DNA of 64,000 nucleotides from Pseudocitrobacter corydidari (lineage in GTDB: Bacteria > Pseudomonadota > Gammaproteobacteria > Enterobacterales > Enterobacteriaceae), in the NCBI RefSeq assembly GCF_021172065.1, contig NZ_CP087880.1, positions 3,324,583 through 3,388,582 on the forward strand. Reading direction: 5' to 3'. The position numbers and the translations under genes were made by a program. Below, piece by piece: positions 25,804 to 39,093 of this stretch (positions are counted from its first letter, which is position 1; each line of letters starts with the position of its first letter). A model generated the notes under the pieces. That model was not told the DNA's origin. It did no database searches and worked only from the letters and a program-made list of their open reading frames with translations.

Positions 25804-27646
25804 TTCTCAGGGCGTTCATCGCAGAATCTAAATCAACAGGTTGTAACAGACCACCTGGAGGTGCTTTGACCAGCTGTGGGCAGAGTCGTTCAACATCCGC
25901 CAGCATCGCGATAGCCTGAGACATGTTCCATTGAACATGCTCGCTCGCCAGGTTGCGGGCCAGCCACTGGGCAATATCGCCCGCTTCAACCTGACTTTGT
26001 TGCACCAGATAGCCTATCAGTTCAGGAATCAAGTTTTGTAAATTTTGTTGGCGTAAGGGTAAAGGCACCGCGCGAACGGTCACGTGCTGGCCTTCTGCCA
26101 GAATATCAATGCCTAACGAAGCGAGTTGCGGCTGCGTCGTTTGCAACGCCTGGCTTTCAACATCGCTCGCTTTCAGGCGCAACGGAATCAACAGCGGCTG
26201 CGCGCAAATCGGCGTTTCGCCAGGCGTCAACTGCGCCAGGCGCAGCCAGCGTTCCGCCACGGGCAACGCCAGCAGGCTAAGTTTGCCGCCGCGTTCCAGT
26301 AGCGCATAGCACGGCGGCGCAATAGTTAAAACACGGCCAAAGCTCTGACTGTGTCCGGCCAGGGAATCCGGCGCAGGCGACTGCGGTTTCTCCGGCGTTT
26401 TTGGGGTATCGAGCAACTGGCGATAGAGCGCGCCCTGCTGCTTTTGGTATCCCGGCTGCGCATTCGGCCAGCTTGCGCCGCCGCGCGTGTTCACGCCTGA
26501 AGAGGGTGCGTTAAAACGCGGGGCGTCAGGCTCACGCGCCGCCGCAGGTTCGGCGAACTGATTGCGCCCCGCTGCCGCTCGGTTTTCCGCAATGGGACGC
26601 GGCGCGAGTTCGTCGTCATCTTCATCCCGCGCCAGCGGCGCTTCCAGTTGCTGCTGCAACACGCTCAGCACGCCCTGATAGATAAAGTCATGCACCAGCC
26701 GCGATTGGTGGAATCGCACTTCATGCTTCGCCGGGTGCACGTTGACATCCACCTGATGCGGGTCGATTTCCAGATAAAGCACAAACGCCGGTTGCTGATC
26801 GGCACCCAGTTTATCTTCGCAAGCCTGGCGAATCGCGTGATTAATCAGGCGGTCGCGCATCATGCGGCCATTCACGTAGCAGTACTGAATTTCCGCTAAC
26901 GCCGGGGTGGTGTGGTTCGGGTCCGCAACCCAGCCGTGCAGGGTTAAATCACCGTGCTGCCACTCAATTGCCAGCGCGTGTTCAAGAAACGCGGTACCGC
27001 AAATCGCGCCCAGCCGACGTTCACGCGGAGCACCCTGCGTAACCGCACGGTACTGACGGATCATCTTACCGTTGTGATTGAGGGTGATCGCCACGTCAAA
27101 ACGCGCCAGCGCAATGCGCCGGATAATCTCATCAATATGATTAAATTCGGTTTTTTCGGTGCGCATAAATTTGCGCCGCGCCGGCGTGTTGTAGAAGAGA
27201 TCCAGCACTTCCAGCGTGGTACCGACCGGATGCGCGGCGGGTTTTACCGTCACGTCCTGGTCGCGCCCTTCCGCGTAAGCCTGCCAGGCTTCCGGCTGTT
27301 CCGCTGTGCGGGAGGTGAGCGTTAAACGGGCGACGGAGCTGATACTCGCCAGCGCTTCGCCGCGAAAGCCGAGGCTGATAATGGCTTCCAGATCGTCGAG
27401 CGAGGCAATTTTACTGGTGGCGTGACGGGCCAGCGCCAGCGCCAGCTCGTCTTTTTTGATACCGCAGCCGTTATCGCGAATGCGGATAAGCTTCGCGCCG
27501 CCGCGTTCGATATCAATATCGATGCGGGTTGCGCCCGCATCGAGGCTGTTTTCCACCAGCTCTTTCACCACCGACGCAGGTCGCTCTACCACCTCGCCAG
27601 CGGCAATCTGGTTCGCAAGCTGCGGCGGCAGAACCTGAATCGGCAT
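25796..27646 (-). CDS. mutL: DNA mismatch repair protein MutL
   Basis: A 616-residue GHKL ATPase that links MutS recognition to MutH incision and UvrD loading. The ATPase motifs are in order: [42 protein letters not shown] and [14 protein letters not shown] (all within the first 100 residues). The second N-terminal domain follows to about 330. A Pro/Ala-rich linker (about 335-430) leads to the C-terminal dimerisation domain, which lacks the endonuclease motif as expected for a MutH-dependent species. It lies 9 bases after amiB. Confidence 0.98.
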   Translation of the reverse strand: MPIQVLPPQLANQIAAGEVVERPASVVKELVENSLDAGATRIDIDIERGGAKLIRIRDNGCGIKKDELALALARHATSKIASLDDLEAIISLGFRGEALASISSVARLTLTSRTAEQPEAWQAYAEGRDQDVTVKPAAHPVGTTLEVLDLFYNTPARRKFMRTEKTEFNHIDEIIRRIALARFDVAITLNHNGKMIRQYRAVTQGAPRERRLGAICGTAFLEHALAIEWQHGDLTLHGWVADPNHTTPALAEIQYCYVNGRMMRDRLINHAIRQACEDKLGADQQPAFVLYLEIDPHQVDVNVHPAKHEVRFHQSRLVHDFIYQGVLSVLQQQLEAPLARDEDDDELAPRPIAENRAAAGRNQFAEPAAAREPDAPRFNAPSSGVNTRGGASWPNAQPGYQKQQGALYRQLLDTPKTPEKPQSPAPDSLAGHSQSFGRVLTIAPPCYALLERGGKLSLLALPVAERWLRLAQLTPGETPICAQPLLIPLRLKASDVESQALQTTQPQLASLGIDILAEGQHVTVRAVPLPLRQQNLQNLIPELIGYLVQQSQVEAGDIAQWLARNLASEHVQWNMSQAIAMLADVERLCPQLVKAPPGGLLQPVDLDSAMNALRNE

Positions 27647-27655
27647 GAAGACTCC

Positions 27656-29002
27656 TTAGTTAATCAACGTTCCGGTTGATGCGTTGGCGCTGGCAGTCTG
27701 GGCCTGATCTTCTCTCGGGCCAGACTGGATCGGATGCGCCTGGAAGTAGTTACGCAGCCCGTTGTAAATCGCTTCCGCCAGTTTTTGCTGGTAGTCGTCG
27801 CTGGCCAGCAGGCGTTCTTCCGATGTGTTACTGATAAAGCCAGTTTCGACCAGAATCGACGGAATATCCGGCGAACGTAATACACCAAGGCTGGCGTGTT
27901 CCGGGCGACGCTTGTGGATATTGCCCACGCGCTGTAGCTGGCTTATCACATTGGTGGCGACGTCATAGCCTACGCGCTGGGAGTGACCGAACTGCAAATC
28001 CAGCACCGCCTGGCTCAGATACGGGTCGGCCTGACTGTTTGCCAGCACATCGCCCGCGCCGCCCAGCAGCTCAGATTGTTTCTCGTGCTGCTCCAGCCAG
28101 CCCGCCATTTCGCTGTTGGCGCGACGGTTAGAGAGCACCCACACGGACGCGCCGCTCGCTGAACGGCTTGGCGCGGCATCGGCGTGAATCGACACCAGGA
28201 AGTGGGCGTTTTGTTTACGCGCCACGTCTGAACGGCCCATCACCGAAATAAAGTAATCACCGTCGCGGGTCAGCACGCCTTTAAACATCGGGTCATCGTT
28301 GAGCAGCGTACGCAACTTACGGGCAATGGAAATCGTCACGTTCTTCTCGCGCGTGCCGCCAGGGCCGATAGCGCCGGGATCCTGACCACCGTGGCCCGCA
28401 TCAATGGCAATAATCACTTTGTCGCCCGAGGCAACGCGCGTGCGGCTGGCCGGGCGTGAAATCGCCGTATCGGTGTTGGTCACCGCCGTGATGCGATCGT
28501 TTTGCGTCTTAAACGGATTACGCGCAGGCTCAACCGGACGCGGCGCAGGCGTCACCACCGGCGCTTCTACCTGCTTGACCACCACTGGCGCAGGAGGCGG
28601 CGGCGGTGGAGGCGGAACATCGGCATCAATGGTAAACACCACCATATAGCTCGCCCCGTTCTGCTTTTTAACCGCCTGCGTTTTACCCTTTTGCGTGAGA
28701 TCGACCACCAGACGTAACGACTGATCGTCTTTGGGCGTACCGGAGTGAATCGCTTTCACCAGGTTATTGCCGCTAAAACGCAGCGGCAGCCCCTGAATTA
28801 CACCCGTCTGTTTGATATCCAGCGCCACGCTGCGCGGGCCATCCTGGCTGAATGCGTACTCAGGATCACCCATAAAACTGAAGGTAATGCGCGCCTGCTG
28901 ATCGCCATTTGAAACCTGAATATCGGATAACGTTGCCGCCGTTGCGCCCACGCTGAACAGCATCAGCGCCGCAGCCAGCCAACCTTTTGCGCGTAAAATC
29001 AT
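27656..29002 (-). CDS. amiB: N-acetylmuramoyl-L-alanine amidase AmiB
   Basis: A 448-residue periplasmic amidase that cleaves stem peptides from septal peptidoglycan and is activated by EnvC through FtsEX. Signal peptide about 1-22 ([21 protein letters not shown]). The AMIN domain (about 23-125) targets the septum. A Pro-rich linker with a run of prolines lies near 130-145. The Amidase_3 domain (about 210-430) shows the zinc motifs [16 protein letters not shown] and FLVSIHADA, then [10 protein letters not shown]. The start at 29002 gives a proper signal peptide; the frame extends upstream into tsaE without support. Confidence 0.96.
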   Translation of the reverse strand: MILRAKGWLAAALMLFSVGATAATLSDIQVSNGDQQARITFSFMGDPEYAFSQDGPRSVALDIKQTGVIQGLPLRFSGNNLVKAIHSGTPKDDQSLRLVVDLTQKGKTQAVKKQNGASYMVVFTIDADVPPPPPPPPAPVVVKQVEAPVVTPAPRPVEPARNPFKTQNDRITAVTNTDTAISRPASRTRVASGDKVIIAIDAGHGGQDPGAIGPGGTREKNVTISIARKLRTLLNDDPMFKGVLTRDGDYFISVMGRSDVARKQNAHFLVSIHADAAPSRSASGASVWVLSNRRANSEMAGWLEQHEKQSELLGGAGDVLANSQADPYLSQAVLDLQFGHSQRVGYDVATNVISQLQRVGNIHKRRPEHASLGVLRSPDIPSILVETGFISNTSEERLLASDDYQQKLAEAIYNGLRNYFQAHPIQSGPREDQAQTASANASTGTLIN

Positions 29003-29018
29003 CCCGTGATCCCTAAAA

Positions 29019-30997
<1,979 letters not shown>

Positions 30998-30999
<2 letters not shown>

Positions 31000-32137
31000 G
31001 TCACAGCCCCTCGATCTCAATCAGTTAGCGCAACAAATTAAACAATGGGGCACCGAACTGGGCTTTCAGCAGGTGGGTATCACCGATACCGATCTCAGCG
31101 CCTCCGAGCCCAAATTACAGGCATGGCTGGACAAACAATACCACGGCGAAATGGAGTGGATGGCCCGCCACGGTATGATGCGTGCCCGCCCTCACGAGCT
31201 TCAGCCCGGCACGTTGCGCGTCATCAGCGTGCGGATGAACTATCTGCCCGCCAATGCGGCCTTTGCCAGCACCCTGAAAAATCCCGATCTCGGTTATATC
31301 AGCCGCTACGCGCTCGGGCGCGATTATCATAAGCTGCTGCGTAATCGCCTTAAAAAATTGGGCGAGTTGATTCAGGAACAGTGCGTCTCGCTGAATTTTA
31401 GACCTTTTGTTGATTCCGCGCCCATCCTTGAGCGCCCGCTCGCCGAAAAAGCCGGGATTGGCTGGACAGGTAAGCACTCACTTATCCTCAACCGCGACGC
31501 CGGATCGTTCTTTTTCCTCGGCGAGTTACTGATTGACCTGCCCCTGCCCATCGATAAACCGGTGGAGGAAGAGTGCGGACGCTGCGTCGCCTGCATGACC
31601 ATCTGCCCGACCGGTGCCATCGTTGAGCCTTACACCGTCGATGCGCGCCGCTGTATCTCCTATCTCACCATTGAGCTGGAAGGTGCCATCCCGGAAGAGT
31701 TTCGCCCACTGATGGGTAACCGTATTTACGGCTGCGACGATTGCCAGCTGATTTGCCCGTGGAATCGTTTCTCGCAACTGACAGACGAAGCAGACTTCAG
31801 CCCGCGTAAGGCGCTGCACGCCCCGGAGCTAATTGAACTGTTTGCCTGGGATGAAGCATGGTTCCTGAAAGTCACTGAAGGTTCTCCGATTCGCCGCATC
31901 GGCCATCTGCGCTGGCTGCGTAATATCGCCGTTGCGCTGGGTAATGCGCCATGGAGTGAAGCGGTTATTCAGGCGCTGGAGACACGCCGAGGTGAGCACC
32001 CACTTCTCGATGAACACATAGAATGGGCGATTGCGCAGCAAATTGAGAAGCGAAATGCCTGCGTAGTCGAGGTGCAATTGCCGAAGAAACAACGCCTGGT
32101 GCGAGTGGTTGAGAAAGGATTACCGCGGGACGCGTAA
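30998..32137 (+). CDS. queG: epoxyqueuosine reductase QueG
   Basis: A 379-residue cobalamin-dependent iron-sulfur enzyme that reduces epoxyqueuosine to queuosine in the wobble position of GUN-decoding tRNAs. Two 4Fe-4S motifs are intact: CGRCVACMTICPTGA (about residue 193) and CDDCQLICPW (about 247). A HEAT-like C-terminal domain for tRNA binding ends near 360. The ATG at 30998 is preferred over the longer open frame because it gives the E. coli start MSQPLDLNQLA. It diverges from nnr with overlapping start codons. Confidence 0.96.
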
Positions 32138-32406
32138 AACATTCACAGGCTGTGAATAAAAATAAAAAAGCAAAGGGATTCAAAGCACACAGAGAGGTCA
32201 AGTGATCGAATTAACATTTTGAAATGTTATTTTTTCGATAATTATCAATTAGATACAAGGATACTATTCACCGTTCGAAGAATTTTGCATTCCACGAATG
32301 ATGCGTGAGTCTGTGGATAACTCTGTTTACAAGAGTATTTCAGAAACGAAAAATCACCTCAGCGAATTAACTTCACTGTGGATTTCGATAAATCAGAAAG
32401 AAAATT
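32138..32406. other. intergenic region queG-tRNA-Gly cluster
   Basis: 269 AT-rich bases between the queG stop and the 3' end of the tRNA-Gly cluster. I see no open frame, no repeat family and no strong terminator hairpin here. Confidence 0.5.
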
Positions 32407-32482
<76 letters not shown>

Positions 32483-32519
32483 TTGGGTGGTGCGTGCTTA
32501 GAAAGCACTTTTCAAATTT

Positions 32520-32595
<76 letters not shown>

Positions 32596-32632
32596 TTGGG
32601 TGGTGCATGCTTAGAAAGCATCTTTCAAATTT

Positions 32633-32708
<76 letters not shown>

Positions 32709-32756
32709 AAATTTGTTGCTGTCGTAACAACGATTTCTCTGTCGTTACGGGAGGCG

Positions 32757-32764
32757 CATTATAC
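32757..32764 (-). promoter_or_regulatory. -10 element of the tRNA-Gly operon promoter
   Basis: On the minus strand TATAAT lies in CGTATAATGCGCC, about 50 bases upstream of the first tRNA-Gly. A GCGCC discriminator of the kind seen in stringently controlled stable-RNA promoters follows. A -35 like TTGCAG lies 17 bases or so upstream. Confidence 0.7.
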
Positions 32765-32855
32765 GAGAAATCCTTTTTGCTGCAACCCCCCCTGAAGCGT
32801 TTTTTTTGAAATATCGTTCAAGTGCTGAATAATTCATCATCCTGGTGCTTTTTAC

Positions 32856-32879
32856 GCCGAATGGCAAGCGCCATCCGGC
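32856..32879. repeat. REP-type palindrome downstream of orn
   Basis: GCCGGATGGCGCTTGCCATTCGGC on the minus strand is a REP-like inverted repeat, 12 bases past the orn stop. It may protect the 3' end of the message. Confidence 0.65.
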
Positions 32880-32890
32880 AAAGACGAGAA

Positions 32891-33436
32891 TCAGAGCTTA
32901 ATAAAGTTTTCGCGATAGTAGGCCAGTTCAGCCACTGACTCACGGATATCGTCCATTGCCTGGTGGGTGCCCTGCTTCTTAAAGCCGTCGAGAATTTCCG
33001 GCTTCCAGCGACGCGCCAGCTCTTTGAGCGTGCTCACGTCCAGGTAGCGATAGTGGAAGTAGGATTCCAGTTCCGGCATATACTTGAACAGGAAACGACG
33101 GTCCTGGCCGATGCTGTTACCGCAAATTGGCGATTTCCCTTCCGGAACCCACTGCTTGAGGAACTCAAGCGTGGCAAGCTCCGCCGCGCGGTCGTCAATG
33201 CGGCTTGCTTTCACGCGTTCGACCAGCCCGCTGCCGGTATGCGTGCGCACGTTCCACTCATCCATCAGCGCCAGTTGCTCATCCGACTGATGCACCGCAA
33301 TCGTCGGGCCTTCAGCCAGAATGTTCAGATTCGCATCAGTTACCAGGGTGGCGATTTCGATAATGCGATCGCGCTCGGGATCGAGACCGGTCATCTCCAG
33401 ATCGATCCAAATCAGGTTGTTTTCATCTGCACTCAT
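32891..33436 (-). CDS. orn: oligoribonuclease
   Basis: A 181-residue DEDDh-family 3'-5' exonuclease that degrades two-nucleotide RNAs to mononucleotides and is essential in E. coli. The acidic catalytic residues are in [16 protein letters not shown] (ExoI), in [12 protein letters not shown] (ExoII), and in [12 protein letters not shown] (ExoIII with the catalytic His). The start at 33436 ([10 protein letters not shown]) gives the E. coli length; the in-frame extension runs into the rsgA promoter. It is divergent from rsgA. Confidence 0.97.
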   Translation of the reverse strand: MSADENNLIWIDLEMTGLDPERDRIIEIATLVTDANLNILAEGPTIAVHQSDEQLALMDEWNVRTHTGSGLVERVKASRIDDRAAELATLEFLKQWVPEGKSPICGNSIGQDRRFLFKYMPELESYFHYRYLDVSTLKELARRWKPEILDGFKKQGTHQAMDDIRESVAELAYYRENFIKL

Positions 33437-33530
33437 GTTATTTTCCACCCTTATCGCGTGACTATATTCATCAAAAATAGCGTGTATCATAGAACTTTTG
33501 CCCATTATGGGCGACCAGGAGTCTGTACGA

Positions 33531-34586
33531 TTGAGTAAAAATAAACTCTCCAAAGGTCAGCAGCGTCGCGTGTCGGCTAACCACCAGCGCCGTCTTAAAA
33601 CGACTGCGGAGAAGCCCGACTACGATGACAATCTGTTTGGTGAAACCGCTGAAGGCACCGTTATCAGCCGTTTTGGCATGCATGCTGACGTTGAATCCGC
33701 CGACGGCGAGACGCACCGCTGCAACATCCGCCGCACCATTCGTTCGCTGGTTACCGGCGATCGCGTTGTCTGGCGTCCGGGAAAAGCGGCAGCCGAAGGC
33801 GTGAACGTTAAAGGCATCGTAGAAGCGGTACATGAGCGTACCTCGGTGCTGACGCGCCCGGACTTTTACGACGGCGTAAAACCGATTGCCGCCAATATCG
33901 ACCAAATCGTTATCGTCTCGGCCATTCTGCCGGAACTGTCGCTGAATATTATCGACCGTTATCTCGTTGCCTGCGAAACGCTGGACGTCGAACCGATTAT
34001 CGTGCTGAACAAAATCGATCTGCTGGATGACGAAAGCATGGCTTTCGTGAATGAGCAGATGGATATCTACCGCAACATTGGCTATCGCGTGCTGATGGTA
34101 TCCAGCCATACACAGGATGGTTTGAAACCGCTGGAAGAGGCGTTGACCGACCGTATCAGTATTTTTGCCGGGCAGTCTGGTGTGGGTAAATCGAGCCTGC
34201 TGAATGCATTGCTGGGGCTTAACGAAGAGCGGATCCTCACCAATGATGTTTCCGATAACTCCGGTTTAGGCCAGCACACCACGACCGCCGCACGCCTGTA
34301 TCACTTCCCGCATGGCGGCGATGTGATTGATTCCCCTGGCGTTCGGGAATTTGGCCTCTGGCATCTTGAGGCGGAACAAATCACCAACGGCTTTGTCGAA
34401 TTCCATGATTATCTGGGTTTGTGCAAATACCGCGACTGCAAACATGACACCGATCCCGGTTGCGCCATCCGCGAAGCCGTTGAAGAAGGTAAAATTGCCG
34501 AGACGCGATTCGAAAATTATCACCGCATCCTGGAAAGTATGTCGCAGGTAAAAACGCGTAAAAACTTTTCTGATGGTGATAACTGA
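33531..34586 (+). CDS. rsgA: ribosome small-subunit-dependent GTPase RsgA
   Basis: A 351-residue circularly permuted GTPase that proofreads late 30S assembly. An N-terminal OB domain (about 35-110) is followed by the permuted G domain with G4 (VLNKIDLLD) before G1 ([16 protein letters not shown]) and then G3 (DSPGVREFG). A C-terminal zinc domain has [15 protein letters not shown] place the start at the TTG at 33531 (Leu-Ser-Lys-Asn in the open frame) because an AGGAG site ends 9 bases before it and this gives the known E. coli N-terminus. Confidence 0.95.
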   Translation: MSKNKLSKGQQRRVSANHQRRLKTTAEKPDYDDNLFGETAEGTVISRFGMHADVESADGETHRCNIRRTIRSLVTGDRVVWRPGKAAAEGVNVKGIVEAVHERTSVLTRPDFYDGVKPIAANIDQIVIVSAILPELSLNIIDRYLVACETLDVEPIIVLNKIDLLDDESMAFVNEQMDIYRNIGYRVLMVSSHTQDGLKPLEEALTDRISIFAGQSGVGKSSLLNALLGLNEERILTNDVSDNSGLGQHTTTAARLYHFPHGGDVIDSPGVREFGLWHLEAEQITNGFVEFHDYLGLCKYRDCKHDTDPGCAIREAVEEGKIAETRFENYHRILESMSQVKTRKNFSDGDN

Positions 34587-34703
34587 GAATTATGCTTTAG
34601 CGACTGACATTTATCGCGTGCGTCGTTAAAATCGCCACCTTTTCTTTTGGGACCCGCACATGATGCGGGTTCAGGAACGACACATCATGGCCTGGAGGCT
34701 ACT

Positions 34704-35666
34704 TTGTTAAACGATCTTAAACTTTCACTGCAATACATTCTGCCTAAACTGTGGCTTACCCGCCTCGCAGGCTGGGGTGCGAGCAAGCGAGCAGGATGGC
34801 TGACCAAACTGGTTATCGATCTGTTTGTGAAATACTACAAGGTCGATATGCAAGAGGCGCAGAAACCAGATACCGCCAGCTATCGCACCTTCAACGATTT
34901 CTTTGTGCGCCCGCTGCGTGACGATGTGCGCCCGCTCAATACCGACCCGAACGTGCTGGTGATGCCTGCCGACGGTGTAATCAGTCAGTTAGGCCGTATC
35001 GAAGAAGACAAAATTTTGCAGGCTAAAGGCCACGATTACTCGCTGGAAGCCCTGCTGGCAGGCAACTACCTGATGGCAGATCTTTTCCGCAACGGGACTT
35101 TTGCCACTACCTACCTGTCGCCGCGTGACTATCACCGCGTCCATATGCCGTGCAACGGTATCCTGCGCGAAATGATCTACGTGCCGGGCGATCTCTTCTC
35201 CGTGAACCACCTGACCGCGCAGAACGTACCTAACCTGTTTGCCCGTAACGAACGCGTTATTTGCCTGTTCGACACCGAATTTGGCCCGATGGCACAGATT
35301 CTGGTCGGTGCGACCATTGTTGGCAGTATCGAAACCGTATGGGCAGGTACGATCACACCGCCGCGTGAAGGCGTGATCAAACGCTGGACCTGGCCGGCAG
35401 GCGACAGCGAAGGTTCCGTTGCTCTGCTGAAAGGCCAGGAGATGGGCCGCTTCAAACTGGGCTCCACGGTCATCAACCTCTTCGCGCCGGGCAAAGTGCA
35501 GCTAATTGAAGAGCTGAAAAGCCTCTCTGTGACGAAGCTGGGCCAACCACTGGCAGTCTCAACCGAAGCCGTTGTCGTTCCAGAGCCGGAAGTCCTGCCA
35601 GAGGAAGAAGTGGCGGCTGAAATTGAAGCCAGCCCGCTGGTCGACGATAAGAAAGACGAAAGCTAA
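34704..35666 (+). CDS. psd: phosphatidylserine decarboxylase proenzyme
   Basis: A 320-residue inner-membrane pyruvoyl enzyme that makes phosphatidylethanolamine from phosphatidylserine. Self-cleavage at the LGST motif ([10 protein letters not shown], near residue 252) gives the large beta and small alpha chains with the pyruvoyl group on the serine. HRVHMPCNG carries the conserved histidines. The start is TTG at 34704, preceded by GGAGG at 34694-34698; the matching E. coli start is also non-ATG as I recall. It forms an operon with mscM. The acidic C-terminal tail differs from E. coli. Confidence 0.95.
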   Translation: MLNDLKLSLQYILPKLWLTRLAGWGASKRAGWLTKLVIDLFVKYYKVDMQEAQKPDTASYRTFNDFFVRPLRDDVRPLNTDPNVLVMPADGVISQLGRIEEDKILQAKGHDYSLEALLAGNYLMADLFRNGTFATTYLSPRDYHRVHMPCNGILREMIYVPGDLFSVNHLTAQNVPNLFARNERVICLFDTEFGPMAQILVGATIVGSIETVWAGTITPPREGVIKRWTWPAGDSEGSVALLKGQEMGRFKLGSTVINLFAPGKVQLIEELKSLSVTKLGQPLAVSTEAVVVPEPEVLPEEEVAAEIEASPLVDDKKDES

Positions 35667-35686
35667 CTTCAAAAAAGGGTTCTGAC

Positions 35687-38600
35687 GTGCGCCTGATTAT
35701 CACTTTCCTGATGGCCTGGTGCCTCAGCCTGGGGGCGTACGCAGCGACGGCCCCCGACAGCAAACAGATAGCGCAGGAGCTGGAGCAGGCTAAATCCGCC
35801 AAACCAGCCCAGCCCGAAACCGTTGAAACCTTGCAGGGTGCGCTGAACGCGCTTGAGGAGCGAAAAGGCTCTCTTGAGCGCGCCACGCAGTATCAGCATG
35901 TGATCGACAACTTTCCTAAACTTTCCCAAACATTACGCTCCCAACTGAATAACCTGCGCGAAGAGCCGCGCGAGGTTCCAGAAGGTATGAGCGCTGATGC
36001 GCTAAGCCAGGAAATCCTTCAGGTCAGCAGCCAGCTACTGGAAAAAAGCCGCCTGGCGCAGCAGGAGCAGGAACGCGCGCGGGAAATCGCCGACTCCCTC
36101 AATCAGCTGCCGCAGCAGCAAACCGATGCCCGTCGCCAGTTGAATGAAGTGGAGCGCCGCGTCGGCACGCAAACGGCCAACACACCGCAGGCGCAGGCGC
36201 AAAACCTGGCGTTACAGGCCGATTCCGCACGCCTGAAGGCGCTGGTTGATGAACTGGAACTGGCACAGCTTTCGGCGAACAATCGCCAGGAGCTGTCACG
36301 CATGCGATCCGAGCTGGCGCAGAAACAGGGCGAACAGCTGGATGCGTATCTTCAGGCGCTACGCAATCAGCTCAACAGCCAGCGCCAGCGCGAAGCCGAA
36401 CGGGCGCTGGAAAGCACCGAACTGCTTGCCGAAAACAGCGCGAATCTGCCCGCCGGTATTGTTAATCAGTTCAAAGATAACCGTGAGCTTTCTCAGGCGC
36501 TGAATCAACAGGCGCAGCGTATGGATCTGGTGGCCTCGCAGCAGCGTCAGGCAACGGGTCAAACCTTGCAGGTTCGTCAGGCGCTGAACACGCTGCGCGA
36601 ACAGTCGCAATGGTTGGGTTCCTCTAATCTATTAGGCGAAGCGTTACGCGCGCAGGTTGCTCGCCTGCCGGAAATGCCCAAGCCCCAGCAGCTTGATACC
36701 GAAATGGCTCAGCTGCGCGTGCATCGTCTGCGCTATGAAGATTTACTCAATAAGCAGCCGCAACTGCGCCAGATCCAGCAGGCCGATGGCAAGCCGCTTA
36801 CCGCCGAGCAAAATCGTATTCTGGAAGCACAGCTTCGTACACAGCGTGAACTCCTCAACTCGCTGTTGCAGGGTGGCGACACGCTGATTCTGGAGCTTAC
36901 CAAGCTGAAAGTTTCCAACAGCCAACTGGAAGACGCGTTAAAAGAGGTGAATGAAGCCACCCACCGCTATCTGTTCTGGACCTCAGACGTGCGGCCTATG
37001 GACTTCAGCTGGCCGCTGGAAGTGGTGCAGGATCTGCGCCGCTTAATCTCACTGGATACCTTCAGCCAGCTAGGTAAAGCCACGGCGATGATGCTCACCA
37101 GCAAGCAGACGCTGCTACCGCTCTTTGCGGCGCTGATTCTGGTGGGCTTCAGTATCAGTTCGCGCAAACACTTTACCCGTTTTCTGGAGCGTTCCAGCGC
37201 GCGCGTTGGCAAAGTCACTCAGGATCATTTCTGGCTGACCATGCGTACCGTTTTCTGGTCGATTCTGGTGGCGTCTCCCCTGCCCGTCCTGTGGGCGACG
37301 CTGGGTTATGGCCTTCAGGAGGCCTGGCCTTATCCGCTTGCCGTGGCGATTGGCGACGGGGTAACCGCCACCGTGCCGCTGCTGTGGGTGGTGATGATCT
37401 GCGCCGCCTTTGCCCGTCCAAATGGCTTGTTCATCGTGCACTTCGGCTGGCCGCGCAACCGCGTGCTGCGGGCGATGCGTTACTATCTGATGAGTATCGG
37501 GCTTATCGTGCCGCTGATTATGGCGCTGATCATGTTCGATAATCTCAACGATCGCGAGTTTTCAGCCTCATTAGGCAGGCTGTGCTTCATCCTGATTTGC
37601 GGCGCGCTGGCGGTGGTCACGCTCAGCCTGAAACGTGCGGGCATTCCCCTCTGGCTCGATAAAGAGGGCGATGGCGATAACATGGTAAACCGTCTGCTGT
37701 GGAACCTGCTTTCCGGTGCGCCAATGGTCGCAATTCTCGCGGCAGCCGTCGGTTATCTGGCAACATCACAGGCATTGCTGGCGCGTCTGGAAACCTCGGT
37801 CGCCATCTGGTTCCTGTTACTGGTGATTTATCACGTTATCCGCCGCTGGATGCTTATTCAGCGTCGCCGTCTGGCGTTTGACCGCGCCAAGCATCGACGC
37901 GCAGAGATGCTGGCTAACCGCGCCAGAGGCGAAGAAGAGACCCACTCCACCAGCCTGGAAGGTTCGGTAGAAGCCGAAGTCAGCGAAGTCGATCTCGACA
38001 CCATCAGCGCCCAGTCACTGCGGCTGGTGCGCTCAATTCTGATGCTCATTGCATTAGTTTCGGTGATTGTACTGTGGTCGGAAATTCACTCTGCTTTCGG
38101 CTTCCTGGAAAATATCTCGCTGTGGGATGTCTCCTCGACCGTGCAGGGCGTGGAAAGTATTGAGCCGATTACGCTTGGCGCGGTGCTGATTGCGATTCTG
38201 GTGTTTATCATCACTACACAACTGGTGCGCAATCTGCCCGCACTGCTGGAACTGGCGCTGCTCCAGCATCTCAATCTGACGCCTGGCACCGGCTACGCCA
38301 TCACCACCATCACCAAGTATCTGTTGATGCTGTTTGGCGGGCTGATTGGCTTCTCGATGATTGGTATTGAGTGGTCGAAATTACAGTGGCTGGTTGCAGC
38401 ATTGGGTGTCGGGTTAGGTTTTGGTTTACAGGAGATTTTCGCCAACTTTATCTCTGGCCTGATCATCCTGTTCGAAAAACCGATTCGAATCGGCGATACG
38501 GTCACCATTCGCGATTTAACCGGGAGCGTCACCAAAATCAACACCCGCGCCACCACCATCAGCGACTGGGACCGCAAAGAGATTATCGTGCCGAATAAGG

Positions 38601-39013
38601 CCTTTATCACCGAGCAGTTTATTAACTGGTCGCTGTCCGACTCGGTAACCCGCGTAGTGTTGAGCATTCCGGCGCCGTCTGACGCCGACAGCGAAGAAGT
38701 CACGCAGATCCTGCTGACCGCCGCGCAGCGCTGCTCGCTGGTGATTGATAATCCGGCCCCGGAAGCCTTCCTGGTCGACCTGCAACAGGGGATTCAAATC
38801 TTCGAACTGCGTATTTATGCCGCGGAGATGGGTCACCGAATGCCGCTACGCCACGAAATCCACCAGTTGATTCTGGCGGGCTTCCGCGAACACGGTATCG
38901 ATATGCCGTTCCCACCGTTCCAGATGCGTCTGGAAAGCCTGGGTGGCAATAAAACCCCTGCGGGAAGAACGTTAACGTCCGCAGGGCGCGGACGTAAGGC
39001 GGGGAGTTTGTAG
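35687..39013 (+). CDS. mscM: miniconductance mechanosensitive channel MscM (YjeP)
   Basis: An 1108-residue member of the MscS superfamily, close in length to the E. coli protein. It starts with GTG at 35687. A cleavable signal sequence (about 1-20) leads to a large periplasmic coiled-coil region (about 25-480, rich in Gln/Leu/Ala/Glu). About eleven membrane segments follow from about 480 to 900. The pore helix and MscS beta domain are near 900-1010 (LGVGLGFGLQEIFANFISGL, then IRIGDTVTIRDLTGSVTKI). It gives a small-conductance response to membrane tension. It lies 20 bases after psd. Confidence 0.95.
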   Translation: MRLIITFLMAWCLSLGAYAATAPDSKQIAQELEQAKSAKPAQPETVETLQGALNALEERKGSLERATQYQHVIDNFPKLSQTLRSQLNNLREEPREVPEGMSADALSQEILQVSSQLLEKSRLAQQEQERAREIADSLNQLPQQQTDARRQLNEVERRVGTQTANTPQAQAQNLALQADSARLKALVDELELAQLSANNRQELSRMRSELAQKQGEQLDAYLQALRNQLNSQRQREAERALESTELLAENSANLPAGIVNQFKDNRELSQALNQQAQRMDLVASQQRQATGQTLQVRQALNTLREQSQWLGSSNLLGEALRAQVARLPEMPKPQQLDTEMAQLRVHRLRYEDLLNKQPQLRQIQQADGKPLTAEQNRILEAQLRTQRELLNSLLQGGDTLILELTKLKVSNSQLEDALKEVNEATHRYLFWTSDVRPMDFSWPLEVVQDLRRLISLDTFSQLGKATAMMLTSKQTLLPLFAALILVGFSISSRKHFTRFLERSSARVGKVTQDHFWLTMRTVFWSILVASPLPVLWATLGYGLQEAWPYPLAVAIGDGVTATVPLLWVVMICAAFARPNGLFIVHFGWPRNRVLRAMRYYLMSIGLIVPLIMALIMFDNLNDREFSASLGRLCFILICGALAVVTLSLKRAGIPLWLDKEGDGDNMVNRLLWNLLSGAPMVAILAAAVGYLATSQALLARLETSVAIWFLLLVIYHVIRRWMLIQRRRLAFDRAKHRRAEMLANRARGEEETHSTSLEGSVEAEVSEVDLDTISAQSLRLVRSILMLIALVSVIVLWSEIHSAFGFLENISLWDVSSTVQGVESIEPITLGAVLIAILVFIITTQLVRNLPALLELALLQHLNLTPGTGYAITTITKYLLMLFGGLIGFSMIGIEWSKLQWLVAALGVGLGFGLQEIFANFISGLIILFEKPIRIGDTVTIRDLTGSVTKINTRATTISDWDRKEIIVPNKAFITEQFINWSLSDSVTRVVLSIPAPSDADSEEVTQILLTAAQRCSLVIDNPAPEAFLVDLQQGIQIFELRIYAAEMGHRMPLRHEIHQLILAGFREHGIDMPFPPFQMRLESLGGNKTPAGRTLTSAGRGRKAGSL

Positions 39014-39017
39014 CAGT

Positions 39018-39084
39018 CGGTAGGGCGGGCCAGCATCACGCTCCCCGCCATTGCCTGATGCGCTTCGCTTATCAGGCCTACCGA
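39018..39084. repeat. REP/BIME element between mscM and yjeM
   Basis: GGTAGGCCTGATAAGCGAAG on the minus strand pairs with its copy GCCTGATGCGCTTCGCTTATCAGGCCTACC, a BIME-type palindrome at about 39052-39080. It is flanked by GGGCGGGCC/CCCCGCC repeats. It lies between convergent genes. Confidence 0.75.
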
Positions 39085-39093
39085 TCCTTTTGA

